DNA of 64,000 bases from Centipeda infelix ATCC 43532 (GTDB taxonomy: Bacteria; Bacillota; Negativicutes; Selenomonadales; Selenomonadaceae): positions 301,274-365,273 of the forward strand of contig NZ_JH376800.1 of NCBI RefSeq assembly GCF_000234095.1, in the 5' to 3' direction. Below, piece after piece: positions 18,201 to 29,370 of this stretch. How positions within the stretch are numbered: the first letter of the stretch is position 1; every line of letters starts with the position of its first letter. A program made the position numbers and the translations under genes. The notes under the pieces were generated by a model. It had not been told where the DNA came from. It made no database searches and saw only the letters and a list, made by a program, of their open reading frames with translations.

Positions 18201-21200
18201 AACGATGCGGGTACGTTCGTCTTGAAGCCCAAGACGGCAGGGAACTTCACCGTCGGCGGCACGGCAGGTCTTGTGACGGATGCAGGCTTTGGAAAGCTCA
18301 AGGCGGGAAATTTCCACAATGTCAGCATCGGAGACAAGGCAAACGCAGGTATGGCTACGATTGACACCATTTCGAGCGGCAATCTGCCCAAGTATACGAG
18401 CATCCTGACGCAGGGGAAAATCAATATCACGGGCGCGGTCAACGGTGCGGCGACGGATACGCTCACGCTTCATGCCGATGCGCCGGGGACGACGCTCGGA
18501 GACGGGCTTTCCCAAAGTGCGCCCGTTTCAGTTGGCAACCTGCTGCTCCTCGGCAAAGGCTCGATGGATCTCAGTACGCAGCCGAACGCGATCAAGAACA
18601 TCGCCGCCGACATGTCGGACGGTGATCTCAAGCTCAAGAATCAGACGCACATGAAAGTTGCTGTCGTTGAGAATCGTACCGTCACGCCGAAAGTGGATGT
18701 CGATGGACTAAAGACGAAGACAACGGACATCAAGCTGGATGCTGGGCAGAAACTTACGGTTGAGGGCAAGCTGAACTCCACGGACGACACGAAGATCGAA
18801 GCCGACGACCTCGACCTCGGAAATAACAAGGTCAACGTCGGCAAGAAGCTCACGCTCGAAAAGGCGACAAAGTCGCAGACCATCAACGTCGGCACGGGCA
18901 CGGGCGACTGGAACATCAACAACGCGAATTACGGCAAGATCAAGATCGGCGGCGCGACGCAGACGGGCGATGTCAATATCAAGGGCGCAACGTTCAAGAA
19001 GCCATCGGACATCGAGACCACGGGCAAGGTCACGCTGACGGGCGCGACGAAGGCGGGCGCGGATGGTAAGTCCGACATGAAGATCAAGGCGCATGCGGCA
19101 GAACTGCCGACGGCGTCCGATACGCTCGCTGTCAAGAATCTCGACCTCGACCTCTCGGGGGGCATCGATCTCGGCCTCGGCAAGATCAACGGACAGAAGG
19201 ACGGCAAGGTCACGGCGAAGGGCGCATCGGCGAGTCAGGACATCTATATCAGTGACAATGCCGCAGACGCTCCTGCCGCAGATTTCCGCATCGCCTACCG
19301 TACGATCAATGACACGCTCAACGGCTTCGGCGGCTTCGACGTCGCGGGTGAGAAGCATGTCTACTTCTACGGCGGCGCAGTCAAGAAGTCCATCAATGCG
19401 GCGGGCAAGCTCGGCGTCGAGGTGCGCGACAATCTCTCCATCGAGGGCAAGGGAACGAAGCTCACGATTGGTGCAGATCCGACGCAGGCGGGGCACGATC
19501 CCGCCTCGGTCATCACGGGAGGTTTTACCGTCAAGCAGGGCAAGACCGTCCATGTGAAAGGCTCGGGTGCGACAAAAAAGGGCGAAGGGGCGGAGATCAA
19601 TATCCAGACGGGCAGTGACATCCATCTGGAACAGGGAGCCAAGCTGAAGGTCGAGGGCAACTATGCCATGGCGACGCTCAATGCAAGAAACGGTGACGTC
19701 GTGCTGAACGAGGACGCCAAGGTTGAGGTCGCCGCTGGCTCCACACCCGTCTGGGTCGATGTCACGGGCAACCAGCTGAAGCTCGACGCACGCGCTCAGC
19801 TCGATTCGGGCACCGATACCGTCGGCGCTCTTCGCGTGCATACGAATAAGATCGTCACGCCGGCGGCAGACGACAATACGACGAACATTGTCGGCAAGAG
19901 CGGACTCGTCATCACGCGCAAGACGGCGGGCGATCTGACGCTAAACAACTCTTCGACGGGCGCAGGGCTTCATGTCACGAGCGACCAGCTCAACGGCAAG
20001 CTCTTCGGCAATCAGTTCAGTGAGCTTGTTCTCGGCGACAATCGCAGCCAGACGGTCACGATTGATGGCCTTGAGGCAAATAACCGCGTCGTCGTCAAGA
20101 CGGCGGAGACGGGCAAGGTCACAGTCGGTGCGGGCGGGCTCAAAGTCGGCACCGATGGATCGGGCAAGCCTTACAATGTGACACTGACGACGGGAGCTAT
20201 CGAGAACCCGACCGGCGGCAAAATGAATATTGGCGGGGGAAGTGCGCTGAACCTCTATACGAACAGCATCGCGAACCTCACCCCGAGCAGCGGCAGTCCG
20301 TCCGTCACGGGCACAGGCACGCTCGGCATTGGGACGTACAACGGCTCGAAGACCATCGGGCTTGGCGACGGTGCGACGGGCGATCTGCAGCTGACGAACA
20401 ATAAGTTCACACAAGTATTCGGCCCGAACTTCTCGCATTACGCCGTCGGCAACGGTACGCAGGGCACGATCAATGTGAAAAATTCTTCCCTCGGGAAGGA
20501 CGTGACGCTCCAAGCGGATAACATCAACTTCGCAGGGGATATGACGCTTGCGGCGGGAAAGACGCTCGTTGTCAACGCCAAGACGGCGGCGAACCAGACG
20601 GCGGGCAAGATTACGGCGGCGAACCTCGCCGCCGTCGGCGGCAACATCGCGCTTGAAAAGGACAACGAAATCGGCACGCTCGCCGCCGACGCGCTTTCCG
20701 TCAAGGTCAAGTCCAATGCCTTGACCATCGGCGAGATTACGACGCCTGCGGGCGCATCCGTCCCCTCGCGCACGATTACGGGCGTCAAGGCGGGTGAGTC
20801 CGGTGGCACGGCGGGTGACGTCGTGCTTTCGGCGGACGCCATGACCTTCGACAAGACCGTTGAGGGCAAGGGCAATTTGACCATACAGCAGGCGACGGCC
20901 GCGACGAACCTCAACGTCGGCGTGACGGGTACGGGGCTGAATCTGCCAGAGAACCTCTTTGGCGGCGCGAAGATCAAGGATGGTTTCAAGCATGTCTATC
21001 TTGGACGCGAAGATGCGACGGGAGCGACAAAGGTCGGCGGCAATCTGAACTTCGTCGATCCGACGACAATCCGCTCAGGGAAAACCGCAGGCTCGATGAC
21101 GGTTGACGGCTCGGCAAACATTCGAACGAATGGCAACGACTTCGCACTCGAATCGAAGGATTTGACGACGGCGGCTGGAAGCAATGTCGATACGGGCACG

Positions 21201-24200
21201 GGCGCACTCACGCTCAAGACCGATGCGATGAACTTGAACGGCAAGATGAAGGGCAAGAAGGCGCTCAATATCCTGCCGATCTCGCACAACCGCGACATCA
21301 AGCTCGGCGGCACGGTGAACGATCCGGCGAAGCTCTCGCTGCTCGACAAGTATTTCAATGGAAACAACCGTCAGTTCTGGGAGTATGAGATCATCAACAT
21401 CGGCGACCGCGGAGGCGGCGGACGCCTCTATCAGAGCGGCACGATTGACATGCCGTTCACCGTCAAGATCCAGCAGGCGATCACGAGCGGCACAGGTGGC
21501 GTCAACCTCTCCGGCTCGATCAATACGCACGGCAGGGACTACACCGTTGCCAGCCGTGAAGTCAATCTCGACGATGCACATATCAATGCCGACGGCGCTG
21601 ACCGCGATCATGACGGCAATGTCGCCATCCAGGCGGACAAGCTCAACACGGCGAATGGCAGCACGATCACAGGCCACGGCGATGTCTCCTTCGACACCTA
21701 TACGCCGGGCAAGACGCTCAACTTCGGCACGCCTGGTGCGGGTGGCTCTGCCTCCGATCCCACACTTCCGTCCGACATCTTCAGCGGCACGGGGCTTCTG
21801 CGCAAGAACCCCGATGGCAAGGGCTTCAAGAAGATTCGCATCGGTGGTCAGAATGCAGGAGATATCAAGGTCGGTAATGTCGACCTGCCTGAGGGGCTTG
21901 CGGATGCCGTTTCCATCAAGACGGGCGGCAATGTGACCTCGACGGGCGTATTGAAATCAGTTCCGACGCTCGAAGTGGATGCACATAACGTAAATCTCAC
22001 GGGCGCGAATGAGATCAAGAACCTTGGCAATATCACGTCCGCGACGGGCGTTTCTGTCGAAACGAAGGGCGGAACGAATGTTACGGGCAAGATCACGGGC
22101 AATAACGCTCCGATCAATATTACAAACAAGGACGGTGGTAACGTCACGATCGCGCCCGGCGGACAGATTGTCGGCACGGGTACGTCCGATGTCCTCATCG
22201 AGGCGAAGGGCGGCGCGTTCAAGAACAAGGGCGGCGCGAACGCCATCCAGACCGCGCCCGGCCAGCGCTACGTCGTCCATACGGAGGACTCCGTTGAGAA
22301 CGAGATTGACGGTCTTGTCTTTGAGTTCCGCCGCTACGGCACGGACTATACGGCGCGTGGCTCGGTCACGATTCCACCCGGCAAGAACGCGATGTTCTAC
22401 AAGTATCAGCCCGAGCTCAAGCTCTACTCGACCCGTGCCTACGGCGACGAGAACAGCACGTTCTTCAACTCGACGGCGGGCTTCCATATCGAAGACGACG
22501 GCAACCTCAAGCGCCGTGCGCTCGACAAGACGGAGGTCGACTATATCCGCGACCATGTGCAGGATTCGGGCACGCACAATTTTGGCACGACGAAGCATAC
22601 GAACGTCAATGCCGACGTCAATACGGCAGACGGCACAGTGACGAATGCTTTGACCGATGTCAATATGCGTTCGGGTGCACGTACCTACGGCTCGAATTCG
22701 ACGATTGCCAATGAGAAGATCACCTATCAGGGACATAACGACCTCAACTACAAGATCACGGTCGACTATCGCATCGTGCCGCGCGTCGTCACGGTTACGG
22801 GCAAGACGGAGACGGTCAACTATAACGGCAATCCGCACAACTACACAGGCACGAACGGTGTTACGTTCACAAACTTCGCGAACGGCCAGACGGCGGCAAC
22901 GCCGGGACTGCTCTCGGGTGCTGTTTCCTATACCCCGATCGCGGATGTGACGAAGACGTCGGGCTATGCGCAGGGCGCAGTCCATGCGGGTGAGTACAGT
23001 GTTGACCTGAAAAACAGCACGCTCTCCGCGACGAACTACAAGTTCAAGTACGTTCCGGGCAAACTCACGATAAAGCCCATAGATATTCACTTCACCGCGC
23101 CGAGCGGCGAGCGCATTTACGGCACGTCGAACGACAGCGTGACCATGACGTCGAGTACGACGCATACAGGCACGCTCCTTTCGGGCGACAGCTTCGCCAA
23201 GTATACGGTCACGGCGACGGACGGCACGAATGATGTCACCGAGCGCACGGGTGTCGGCACTTACACGATGACCTTGAACGGTGCGGCGCTTGCCACGGGC
23301 AGCCGCAGCCTTGCGACGGACTACCATATCACGTCCGATCCCGGCACGCTGACGATCAAGAAGCGTGCACTCACCATCACGGCGGGCGATAAGTCGCGCG
23401 TCTATGGCGATGCAAACACGACGGCGGGGTATATGAACAACACGCGCAAAGTCAACGTCGGCGCGGCTACCGCGACGACGGGTCTCGTCAATGGCGATGC
23501 CATCGACGATGTGACGGAGACGATCGACCCGACGGCGACCGTTACGACGAACGCCGGCACAGCAGGTCTTTGGACAAAGGCGAGCGCCGCGCATTTCTCG
23601 TCGGGTACAGCAGCGAACTATGACATCACCTATGTCAACGGACATTTTAATATCAAGAAGCGTACGCTGACGCTCGTCGCGGGCGATAAGAGCCGTATCT
23701 ACGGTACGGCAAACAGTACGGCGGGCTATGTGAATGGGACGAATCTGTTCCGCGTTAAGGCGGGGACGAACCTTGTGAACGGCGATACGATCTCGACAGT
23801 CACGGAGACGATTGATTCGCGTGCGACCATCACGACGGATGCAGGAACGGCTGGGCTCAAGACGAAGATTGCGGGTGCAGTCTTCGGCACGGGCAACGCG
23901 AACAACTACGATATTTCGTATGAAGATGGCAGCTTTGCCATCACGCCGCGTGACCTCACGCTGCGTGCAGGAAACAAGACGCGCATCTACGGAACGGAGA
24001 ACAGCACCGCTGTCTATACAGGCGGTACGACGAAATTCCGCGCCGATGCCGCGACTGCGACCACGGGCTTGGTGAACGGCGACACCGTTACCGATGTCAC
24101 AGAGACAACGAATGCGGTGCGTACGACGAATGCCGGTACAACGGGGCTCAAGACCTCGATCACGAATGCAGTGTTCGGCACGGGCAAGACATCGAACTAC

Positions 24201-25649
24201 AACATCAGCTATGTCGACGGCGGCTTTGATATCACGAAGCGTGATCTCTACATCACGGCGGGCGACAAGAGCCGCGCCTATGGTGCGGATAACGCAACGG
24301 CGCAGTATGTGAACGGCACGAGCCGTCTCAATGTGCGCACGGCGGACGCTACAACGGGACTTGCGAACGGTGATCGGATTTCCTCCATTACGGAGACGAT
24401 CGACCCGACCGCTGCGGTCACGACGAATGCGGGCACGCCGCACCTCTGGACAAGGGCGAGTGCCGCACAGTTCTCGCATGGCACGGATGCCAACTACAAT
24501 ATTCACTACGCAGACGGCAGATTTACCATCACTCCGCGCGAGGTGCTTATCACGGCAGGCAGTGCCTCCCGTGACTACGGTGCACCGAATCCCGTTATAA
24601 CCGCATACACGATTGAGCGTGGCGATCATACCACGCAGCGCGGTCTGCTCGCGGGCGACGATATCAGCGGCATCACATCGCACTATGATGCAGGGATGAA
24701 TGCGACCACGCGCGGTGGTCTCTATCGGGGTGTGATCCACGTCGATCCTGCCTCGGTCGCGGCGGGCTATACAGGAGCAACGGCACGCTCCAACTATCAC
24801 TTTAACTATGCGCCCGGTAATCTGACAATTGCTATGCGCGGCTTCGATATGAGCACGCCTGAGGGCAGAGCCGTAACGACGGGGACTTCCTCTGCAGCGC
24901 AGATTGTGGCGGGGCTTACGGGCAGACATACAGGTACCTTTTCTGCTGCGACGGGTGTAGGTACATCCGGTGAAAGCAGAACGAGCAACGGGAATAACGG
25001 AAACTCTGTGACAGTGGGTGCACCCGCAACGGAAGCCCGGCGGGATACGAGTTTTGCCGATGGTGTAACTGTTCAGATGCCGCAGGATGCAGCACCGACG
25101 AATTGGGCAAACCGTGTCGTTGTGACGAATGGCAGTACGCCCGAGGCGCATGATTTCGTCGAGCACAAGGACGGCTCGTTCGGGTTTGATCTCGGTAGGA
25201 CGCGCGGTAACCGCGGGTTCCGTCCTGAGGATCCGGCCAACAATACGTCGGAGGCAATTCCTGTGCTCTTTACGGATGGTGGAGCGCGTGACCTTGACGG
25301 CATCTACACGGTCAACTATTCACCGGAGAAGCTGGCGATCAAGCCCTCCTCGAAGAAGGTTGACATCCCAGATCCAAAGGAGATTCGCAACACCTCAGAG
25401 CAGGCACTCAGCTTCCTCTACCAGACGGCGAACGGCTCTTTCAAGGTGACATTCGGCAATGGCATTGTGACGCTCTATCCGCAGGATGAGCCGGCGCTCT
25501 CGATTGTCACAGCAAAGGATCGCAAGGCGGAGCGCGCTGTGCTCGCCTCAGGGCTGCTCACGGCGATCGAGGATCTCGGTGTAACACCCGTAGAGATCCG
25601 CGCTGTCTACATTTTCAATGTGATGGAGGAGCAGACGGCAGAAGGGTAA
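15219..25649 (+). CDS. TpsA giant exoprotein (filamentous haemagglutinin family) with C-terminal MBG-type repeats
   Basis: Secreted 3476-residue adhesin-like protein and partner of the TpsB upstream. A long basic signal peptide ends at HALA-LPQGG. The TPS secretion domain follows (NAVINWNSFNIGAGERVNIY, then SEIFGTLSANGRVFLVNPAG), with its conserved NWNSFNIG and NPAG. GEWLIDPGDIEV near residue 395 is a HMW/FhaB-type marker. The body is a degenerate beta-helix repeat rich in Gly, Thr, Asn and Asp; I saw no cysteine on reading through. From about residue 2520 there are seven MBG-type repeats of ~95-100 residues, each opening like TITAGDKSRVYG and closing like NYDITYVNGHFNIKK. The last ~270 residues show no membrane anchor. 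AAGGGG precedes the ATG. Confidence 0.92.
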   Translation: MSMMRKQRRGRMRRSLRGGIGILAAGALMMGGMNHALALPQGGQVAAGAADIAASQAEMAIHQATQNAVINWNSFNIGAGERVNIYQPNAQAALLNRVLGGNPSEIFGTLSANGRVFLVNPAGVLFAPGAQVDAGSIVASTMNITNADFMAGKYAFVGTPSDGKIINRASLIAKNEGTVALLGKNVVNEGVIVARKGAAVLAAGEAVSLDFNGDGKVSVVPTKAAMEQAVTNKGLVEADGGLVFMSAATGDALTRSAVNQEGIVRAASLDGKAGAIRMTANDVRLAAGSVTDVSGAKAGTVEIGGGWQGTGDLAHAQNVTIERGAALRADATAADAAGGTVAVWSDAKTAFAGEITARGKGTGAGGAVETSGAKVQITGAVNASSEAGKAGEWLIDPGDIEVKTRAAGDPEAGSQADVQTVTNSLNGGTSVTIQTANLTGPNDNSITVSDAINKTAGGDATLSLKATGSVNINADITSTAGKLNVDITSDTNHRAGGSVSVATGKNIKTLGGNVKIGGGLVENGVGFANSQSAGEAGITLNGVTIDTTDGTTASGNVELAGSTTANAAGVSLTGATITAGAGKVTLVGKSTGGGKGIALGGNITTRSVELRTDSIDLSGTITGDGDPAGTAKVWTLSDGKTINFGTGTGGLDLAGDTFTSTGKIRNFKKNTVGDAAKKANIIANGVTADEDLEMYTGAGTLTVSGAVNIASTHALTLGSKNAITGAGVITTDMAVLEAADAAVNLTGANAVKKLDGKAKALTLKNGGDLKVGEDTGLVTTNGADVEVTAGDLTVGAHGITNGAGAMKLKASGTLKLDANAEVKSTGAAATSLEAATVNFDTASKVSTAGGTINVKTDALTLPSGAQGTLSSANGAVTVETRTAGKTMSVGSSSADVHMNDLNFINSGTGEIQIGNASTGNVEIGTADVKAPLTVESGATLKFSGTLSNTGNKNTTFKANAVDFAAGANLAAGTGTMKMVTDSVTNWNNVTFADTNDAGTFVLKPKTAGNFTVGGTAGLVTDAGFGKLKAGNFHNVSIGDKANAGMATIDTISSGNLPKYTSILTQGKINITGAVNGAATDTLTLHADAPGTTLGDGLSQSAPVSVGNLLLLGKGSMDLSTQPNAIKNIAADMSDGDLKLKNQTHMKVAVVENRTVTPKVDVDGLKTKTTDIKLDAGQKLTVEGKLNSTDDTKIEADDLDLGNNKVNVGKKLTLEKATKSQTINVGTGTGDWNINNANYGKIKIGGATQTGDVNIKGATFKKPSDIETTGKVTLTGATKAGADGKSDMKIKAHAAELPTASDTLAVKNLDLDLSGGIDLGLGKINGQKDGKVTAKGASASQDIYISDNAADAPAADFRIAYRTINDTLNGFGGFDVAGEKHVYFYGGAVKKSINAAGKLGVEVRDNLSIEGKGTKLTIGADPTQAGHDPASVITGGFTVKQGKTVHVKGSGATKKGEGAEINIQTGSDIHLEQGAKLKVEGNYAMATLNARNGDVVLNEDAKVEVAAGSTPVWVDVTGNQLKLDARAQLDSGTDTVGALRVHTNKIVTPAADDNTTNIVGKSGLVITRKTAGDLTLNNSSTGAGLHVTSDQLNGKLFGNQFSELVLGDNRSQTVTIDGLEANNRVVVKTAETGKVTVGAGGLKVGTDGSGKPYNVTLTTGAIENPTGGKMNIGGGSALNLYTNSIANLTPSSGSPSVTGTGTLGIGTYNGSKTIGLGDGATGDLQLTNNKFTQVFGPNFSHYAVGNGTQGTINVKNSSLGKDVTLQADNINFAGDMTLAAGKTLVVNAKTAANQTAGKITAANLAAVGGNIALEKDNEIGTLAADALSVKVKSNALTIGEITTPAGASVPSRTITGVKAGESGGTAGDVVLSADAMTFDKTVEGKGNLTIQQATAATNLNVGVTGTGLNLPENLFGGAKIKDGFKHVYLGREDATGATKVGGNLNFVDPTTIRSGKTAGSMTVDGSANIRTNGNDFALESKDLTTAAGSNVDTGTGALTLKTDAMNLNGKMKGKKALNILPISHNRDIKLGGTVNDPAKLSLLDKYFNGNNRQFWEYEIINIGDRGGGGRLYQSGTIDMPFTVKIQQAITSGTGGVNLSGSINTHGRDYTVASREVNLDDAHINADGADRDHDGNVAIQADKLNTANGSTITGHGDVSFDTYTPGKTLNFGTPGAGGSASDPTLPSDIFSGTGLLRKNPDGKGFKKIRIGGQNAGDIKVGNVDLPEGLADAVSIKTGGNVTSTGVLKSVPTLEVDAHNVNLTGANEIKNLGNITSATGVSVETKGGTNVTGKITGNNAPINITNKDGGNVTIAPGGQIVGTGTSDVLIEAKGGAFKNKGGANAIQTAPGQRYVVHTEDSVENEIDGLVFEFRRYGTDYTARGSVTIPPGKNAMFYKYQPELKLYSTRAYGDENSTFFNSTAGFHIEDDGNLKRRALDKTEVDYIRDHVQDSGTHNFGTTKHTNVNADVNTADGTVTNALTDVNMRSGARTYGSNSTIANEKITYQGHNDLNYKITVDYRIVPRVVTVTGKTETVNYNGNPHNYTGTNGVTFTNFANGQTAATPGLLSGAVSYTPIADVTKTSGYAQGAVHAGEYSVDLKNSTLSATNYKFKYVPGKLTIKPIDIHFTAPSGERIYGTSNDSVTMTSSTTHTGTLLSGDSFAKYTVTATDGTNDVTERTGVGTYTMTLNGAALATGSRSLATDYHITSDPGTLTIKKRALTITAGDKSRVYGDANTTAGYMNNTRKVNVGAATATTGLVNGDAIDDVTETIDPTATVTTNAGTAGLWTKASAAHFSSGTAANYDITYVNGHFNIKKRTLTLVAGDKSRIYGTANSTAGYVNGTNLFRVKAGTNLVNGDTISTVTETIDSRATITTDAGTAGLKTKIAGAVFGTGNANNYDISYEDGSFAITPRDLTLRAGNKTRIYGTENSTAVYTGGTTKFRADAATATTGLVNGDTVTDVTETTNAVRTTNAGTTGLKTSITNAVFGTGKTSNYNISYVDGGFDITKRDLYITAGDKSRAYGADNATAQYVNGTSRLNVRTADATTGLANGDRISSITETIDPTAAVTTNAGTPHLWTRASAAQFSHGTDANYNIHYADGRFTITPREVLITAGSASRDYGAPNPVITAYTIERGDHTTQRGLLAGDDISGITSHYDAGMNATTRGGLYRGVIHVDPASVAAGYTGATARSNYHFNYAPGNLTIAMRGFDMSTPEGRAVTTGTSSAAQIVAGLTGRHTGTFSAATGVGTSGESRTSNGNNGNSVTVGAPATEARRDTSFADGVTVQMPQDAAPTNWANRVVVTNGSTPEAHDFVEHKDGSFGFDLGRTRGNRGFRPEDPANNTSEAIPVLFTDGGARDLDGIYTVNYSPEKLAIKPSSKKVDIPDPKEIRNTSEQALSFLYQTANGSFKVTFGNGIVTLYPQDEPALSIVTAKDRKAERAVLASGLLTAIEDLGVTPVEIRAVYIFNVMEEQTAEG

Positions 25650-25673
25650 AACTTCATAAATCATATGCTGCTT

Positions 25674-25725
25674 GGGGGCTGCTGCACGAAGCTTTTCGTT
25701 TCGTGCAGCAGCCCCCTTCTTTTTC
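25674..25725 (+). terminator. Intrinsic terminator of the TPS operon
   Basis: 17-bp perfect stem (GGGGGCTGCTGCACGAA, 25674-25690, with 25700-25716) followed by TTCTTTTT. Its CTGCACGAAG core is shared with stem-loops at 2603, 30673 and 50575. Confidence 0.88.
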
Positions 25726-25759
25726 TAAAAAATCATTTTGACTTTTTGTCATTTTGCTC

Positions 25760-25788
25760 TTGACTTTTTGCTTTTTCCCGTGTATATT
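25760..25788 (+). promoter_or_regulatory. Sigma-A promoter of the hrcA-grpE-dnaK-dnaJ operon
   Basis: TTGACT (25760-25765), 17-base spacer, TATATT (25783-25788). The CIRCE operator begins 16 bases downstream, at the expected transcription start. Confidence 0.8.
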
Positions 25789-25803
25789 CAGTATAGCTTT
25801 TGA

Positions 25804-25830
25804 TTAGCACTCAGTTTTAGAGAGTGCTAA
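25804..25830 (+). promoter_or_regulatory. CIRCE operator (HrcA binding site)
   Basis: Perfect match to the CIRCE consensus: TTAGCACTC, nine-base spacer, GAGTGCTAA. HrcA bound here represses the operon; repression is relieved when GroEL is titrated by unfolded protein. Confidence 0.97.
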
Positions 25831-25859
25831 CAGTGGTTAAAAGGAGAGGAGAGGGGTGA

Positions 25860-26894
25860 ATGTCGGACGATCTGGACGCACGCAAGAGTCAGATCCTGTG
25901 GGCGGTCGTCGATGACTACATCGCATCGGCAGAGCCGGTCGGATCGCGCACACTCGCGCGGAAATACAATCTCGGCATCAGCCCTGCCACCATTCGGAAC
26001 GAGATGGCGGATCTCGAGATGCTTGGCTATCTGGAACATCCGCACACCTCTGCCGGACGAATTCCATCATCGAAGGGCTATCGCTTCTACGTCGATGGAC
26101 TGCAGCCCGTTGCGCCTGTGACGGATGCCGAGAAGAAGAAGATTCACGACTGGTACAGCCGTCGCGTGCGGCGGCTTGACGAGGTGTTCCAAGAGACGGC
26201 TCGCCTGATCGCGGATGTGACGCACAATGTTTCGCTCGTGCTCGCGCCGCAGGCGGCACAGTCGACGTTCCGCATGCTGCAGTTCCTTCCGCTCGATATG
26301 CGGCACGCAATCGCCGTGCTCATGACGGATGCGGGCTTTGTGGAGAACCGCATCGTCGAGATTCCCGATGGTGCGACGTTTGCAGACTTTCAGCGCATGG
26401 CGGGGGCGGTCAACACGACGCTCTCGGGCAAGGCACTCAGCGATGTGACGAAGACGGATATGCGCCGCGTGCGCGATGCCATCGGCGATGAATCCATCTT
26501 CGTTGCTGCCGTGGAGGTCATGCACCGCGCGCTTGAGGGGCGATCGGAGGATCGTCTCTACCTCGGCGGCACGGCGCAGCTGCTCGGGAATCCTGAGTTT
26601 CAGGATCTCGAACGTGTCCGTGCAATGCTCCTCGTCCTTGAGCGTGAGGATCTCGTCAAAGACATCCTGCATACGCACGCAGGCGAGGGGCTTGAGGTCA
26701 CAATCGGGCGCGAGAACGCGAACAGTACGTTCTGGGACAGCAGTTTCATCACGGCGACGTATCATGTCGACGGCAGGCTGCTCGGGACGATTGCCGTGCT
26801 CGGTCCGACGCGCATGGAATACGCGAAGGCGATGCGCATCCTGGACTATGTGAACACAAATCTGACAGAGATGATCTATCAGCTGAAATGGTAG
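25860..26894 (+). CDS. hrcA: Heat-inducible transcription repressor HrcA
   Basis: 344-residue repressor of class I heat-shock genes, binding the CIRCE site 30 bases upstream of its own start. The N-terminal winged helix has YIASAEPVGSRTLARKYNL and ISPATIRNEMADLEMLGYLE, then HTSAGRIPSSKGYRFYVD. The C-terminal dimerisation/GAF-like region ends with GRLLGTIAVLGPTRMEYAKA. AGGAGAGGAG precedes the ATG. It leads the operon, so it represses itself. Confidence 0.97.
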   Translation: MSDDLDARKSQILWAVVDDYIASAEPVGSRTLARKYNLGISPATIRNEMADLEMLGYLEHPHTSAGRIPSSKGYRFYVDGLQPVAPVTDAEKKKIHDWYSRRVRRLDEVFQETARLIADVTHNVSLVLAPQAAQSTFRMLQFLPLDMRHAIAVLMTDAGFVENRIVEIPDGATFADFQRMAGAVNTTLSGKALSDVTKTDMRRVRDAIGDESIFVAAVEVMHRALEGRSEDRLYLGGTAQLLGNPEFQDLERVRAMLLVLEREDLVKDILHTHAGEGLEVTIGRENANSTFWDSSFITATYHVDGRLLGTIAVLGPTRMEYAKAMRILDYVNTNLTEMIYQLKW

Positions 26895-26908
26895 GAGAGG
26901 TGAACGGC

Positions 26909-27460
26909 TTGCAGGAAAAGGAAGAGCTGACCGCAGAGGAGCAGCCCGTGGAGGAAATGACAGAAACGGAGGACACTCCCGCAGATGTGACCGTGGAGGA
27001 TGTCCCCGCAGAGGAGGACAAGGCTGCCGCTCTTGAGGCACAGCTCAAGGAAAAGGGCGACCGCATCCTTCGGCTTCAGGCGGACTTTGAGAACTTCCGT
27101 CGCCGTACGGCGAAGGAAAAGGAGGAGCTTGCCGCTGTCATCACGCAGAACCTGCTCACGGATCTCCTGCCGCTGCTCGACAACTTCGAGCGAGCGATGG
27201 CGGTCGAGCAGTCGGACGGCGAGGCGTTTCAAAAGGGCGTGGAGATGATCTTTACGCAGCTCCGCGAGGTGATGGAAAAGCATGGGCTTGAGCACATCGA
27301 GGCGGAGGGGAAGCCCTTCGACCCGAACGTGCATCAGGCGGTCATGCGCGTCGAGAATCCCGATGTGGAGGACGGCACGATCACGCAGGTTTTGCAGAAG
27401 GGCTACCAGGCAAAGGGCAGGGTCATTCGCCCCGCGATGGTGCAGGTAGCCGGTAACTAA
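26909..27460 (+). CDS. grpE: Nucleotide exchange factor GrpE
   Basis: Releases ADP from DnaK. An acidic, disordered N-terminus precedes the long coiled coil ([20 protein letters not shown]) and the C-terminal beta domain ([20 protein letters not shown] ... [11 protein letters not shown]). The frame is open from an ATG at 26888 inside the hrcA end, but no ribosome site precedes it; GGAGAGG at 26894-26900 is well placed for the TTG at 26909, which I prefer. About 183 residues from that start. Confidence 0.93.
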   Translation: MQEKEELTAEEQPVEEMTETEDTPADVTVEDVPAEEDKAAALEAQLKEKGDRILRLQADFENFRRRTAKEKEELAAVITQNLLTDLLPLLDNFERAMAVEQSDGEAFQKGVEMIFTQLREVMEKHGLEHIEAEGKPFDPNVHQAVMRVENPDVEDGTITQVLQKGYQAKGRVIRPAMVQVAGN

Positions 27461-27501
27461 ACAACGCAAATAACATCTATAAGATTTTGGAGGAATATAA
27501 A

Positions 27502-29361
<1,860 letters not shown>

Positions 29362-29370
29362 GGTGGTATC

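Noticed and set aside
21957-25166. 1069-residue minus-strand frame opposite the TpsA repeats
   Set aside because: Arg/Cys/His-rich shadow of the MBG repeats; the plus-strand protein is clearly the real product.
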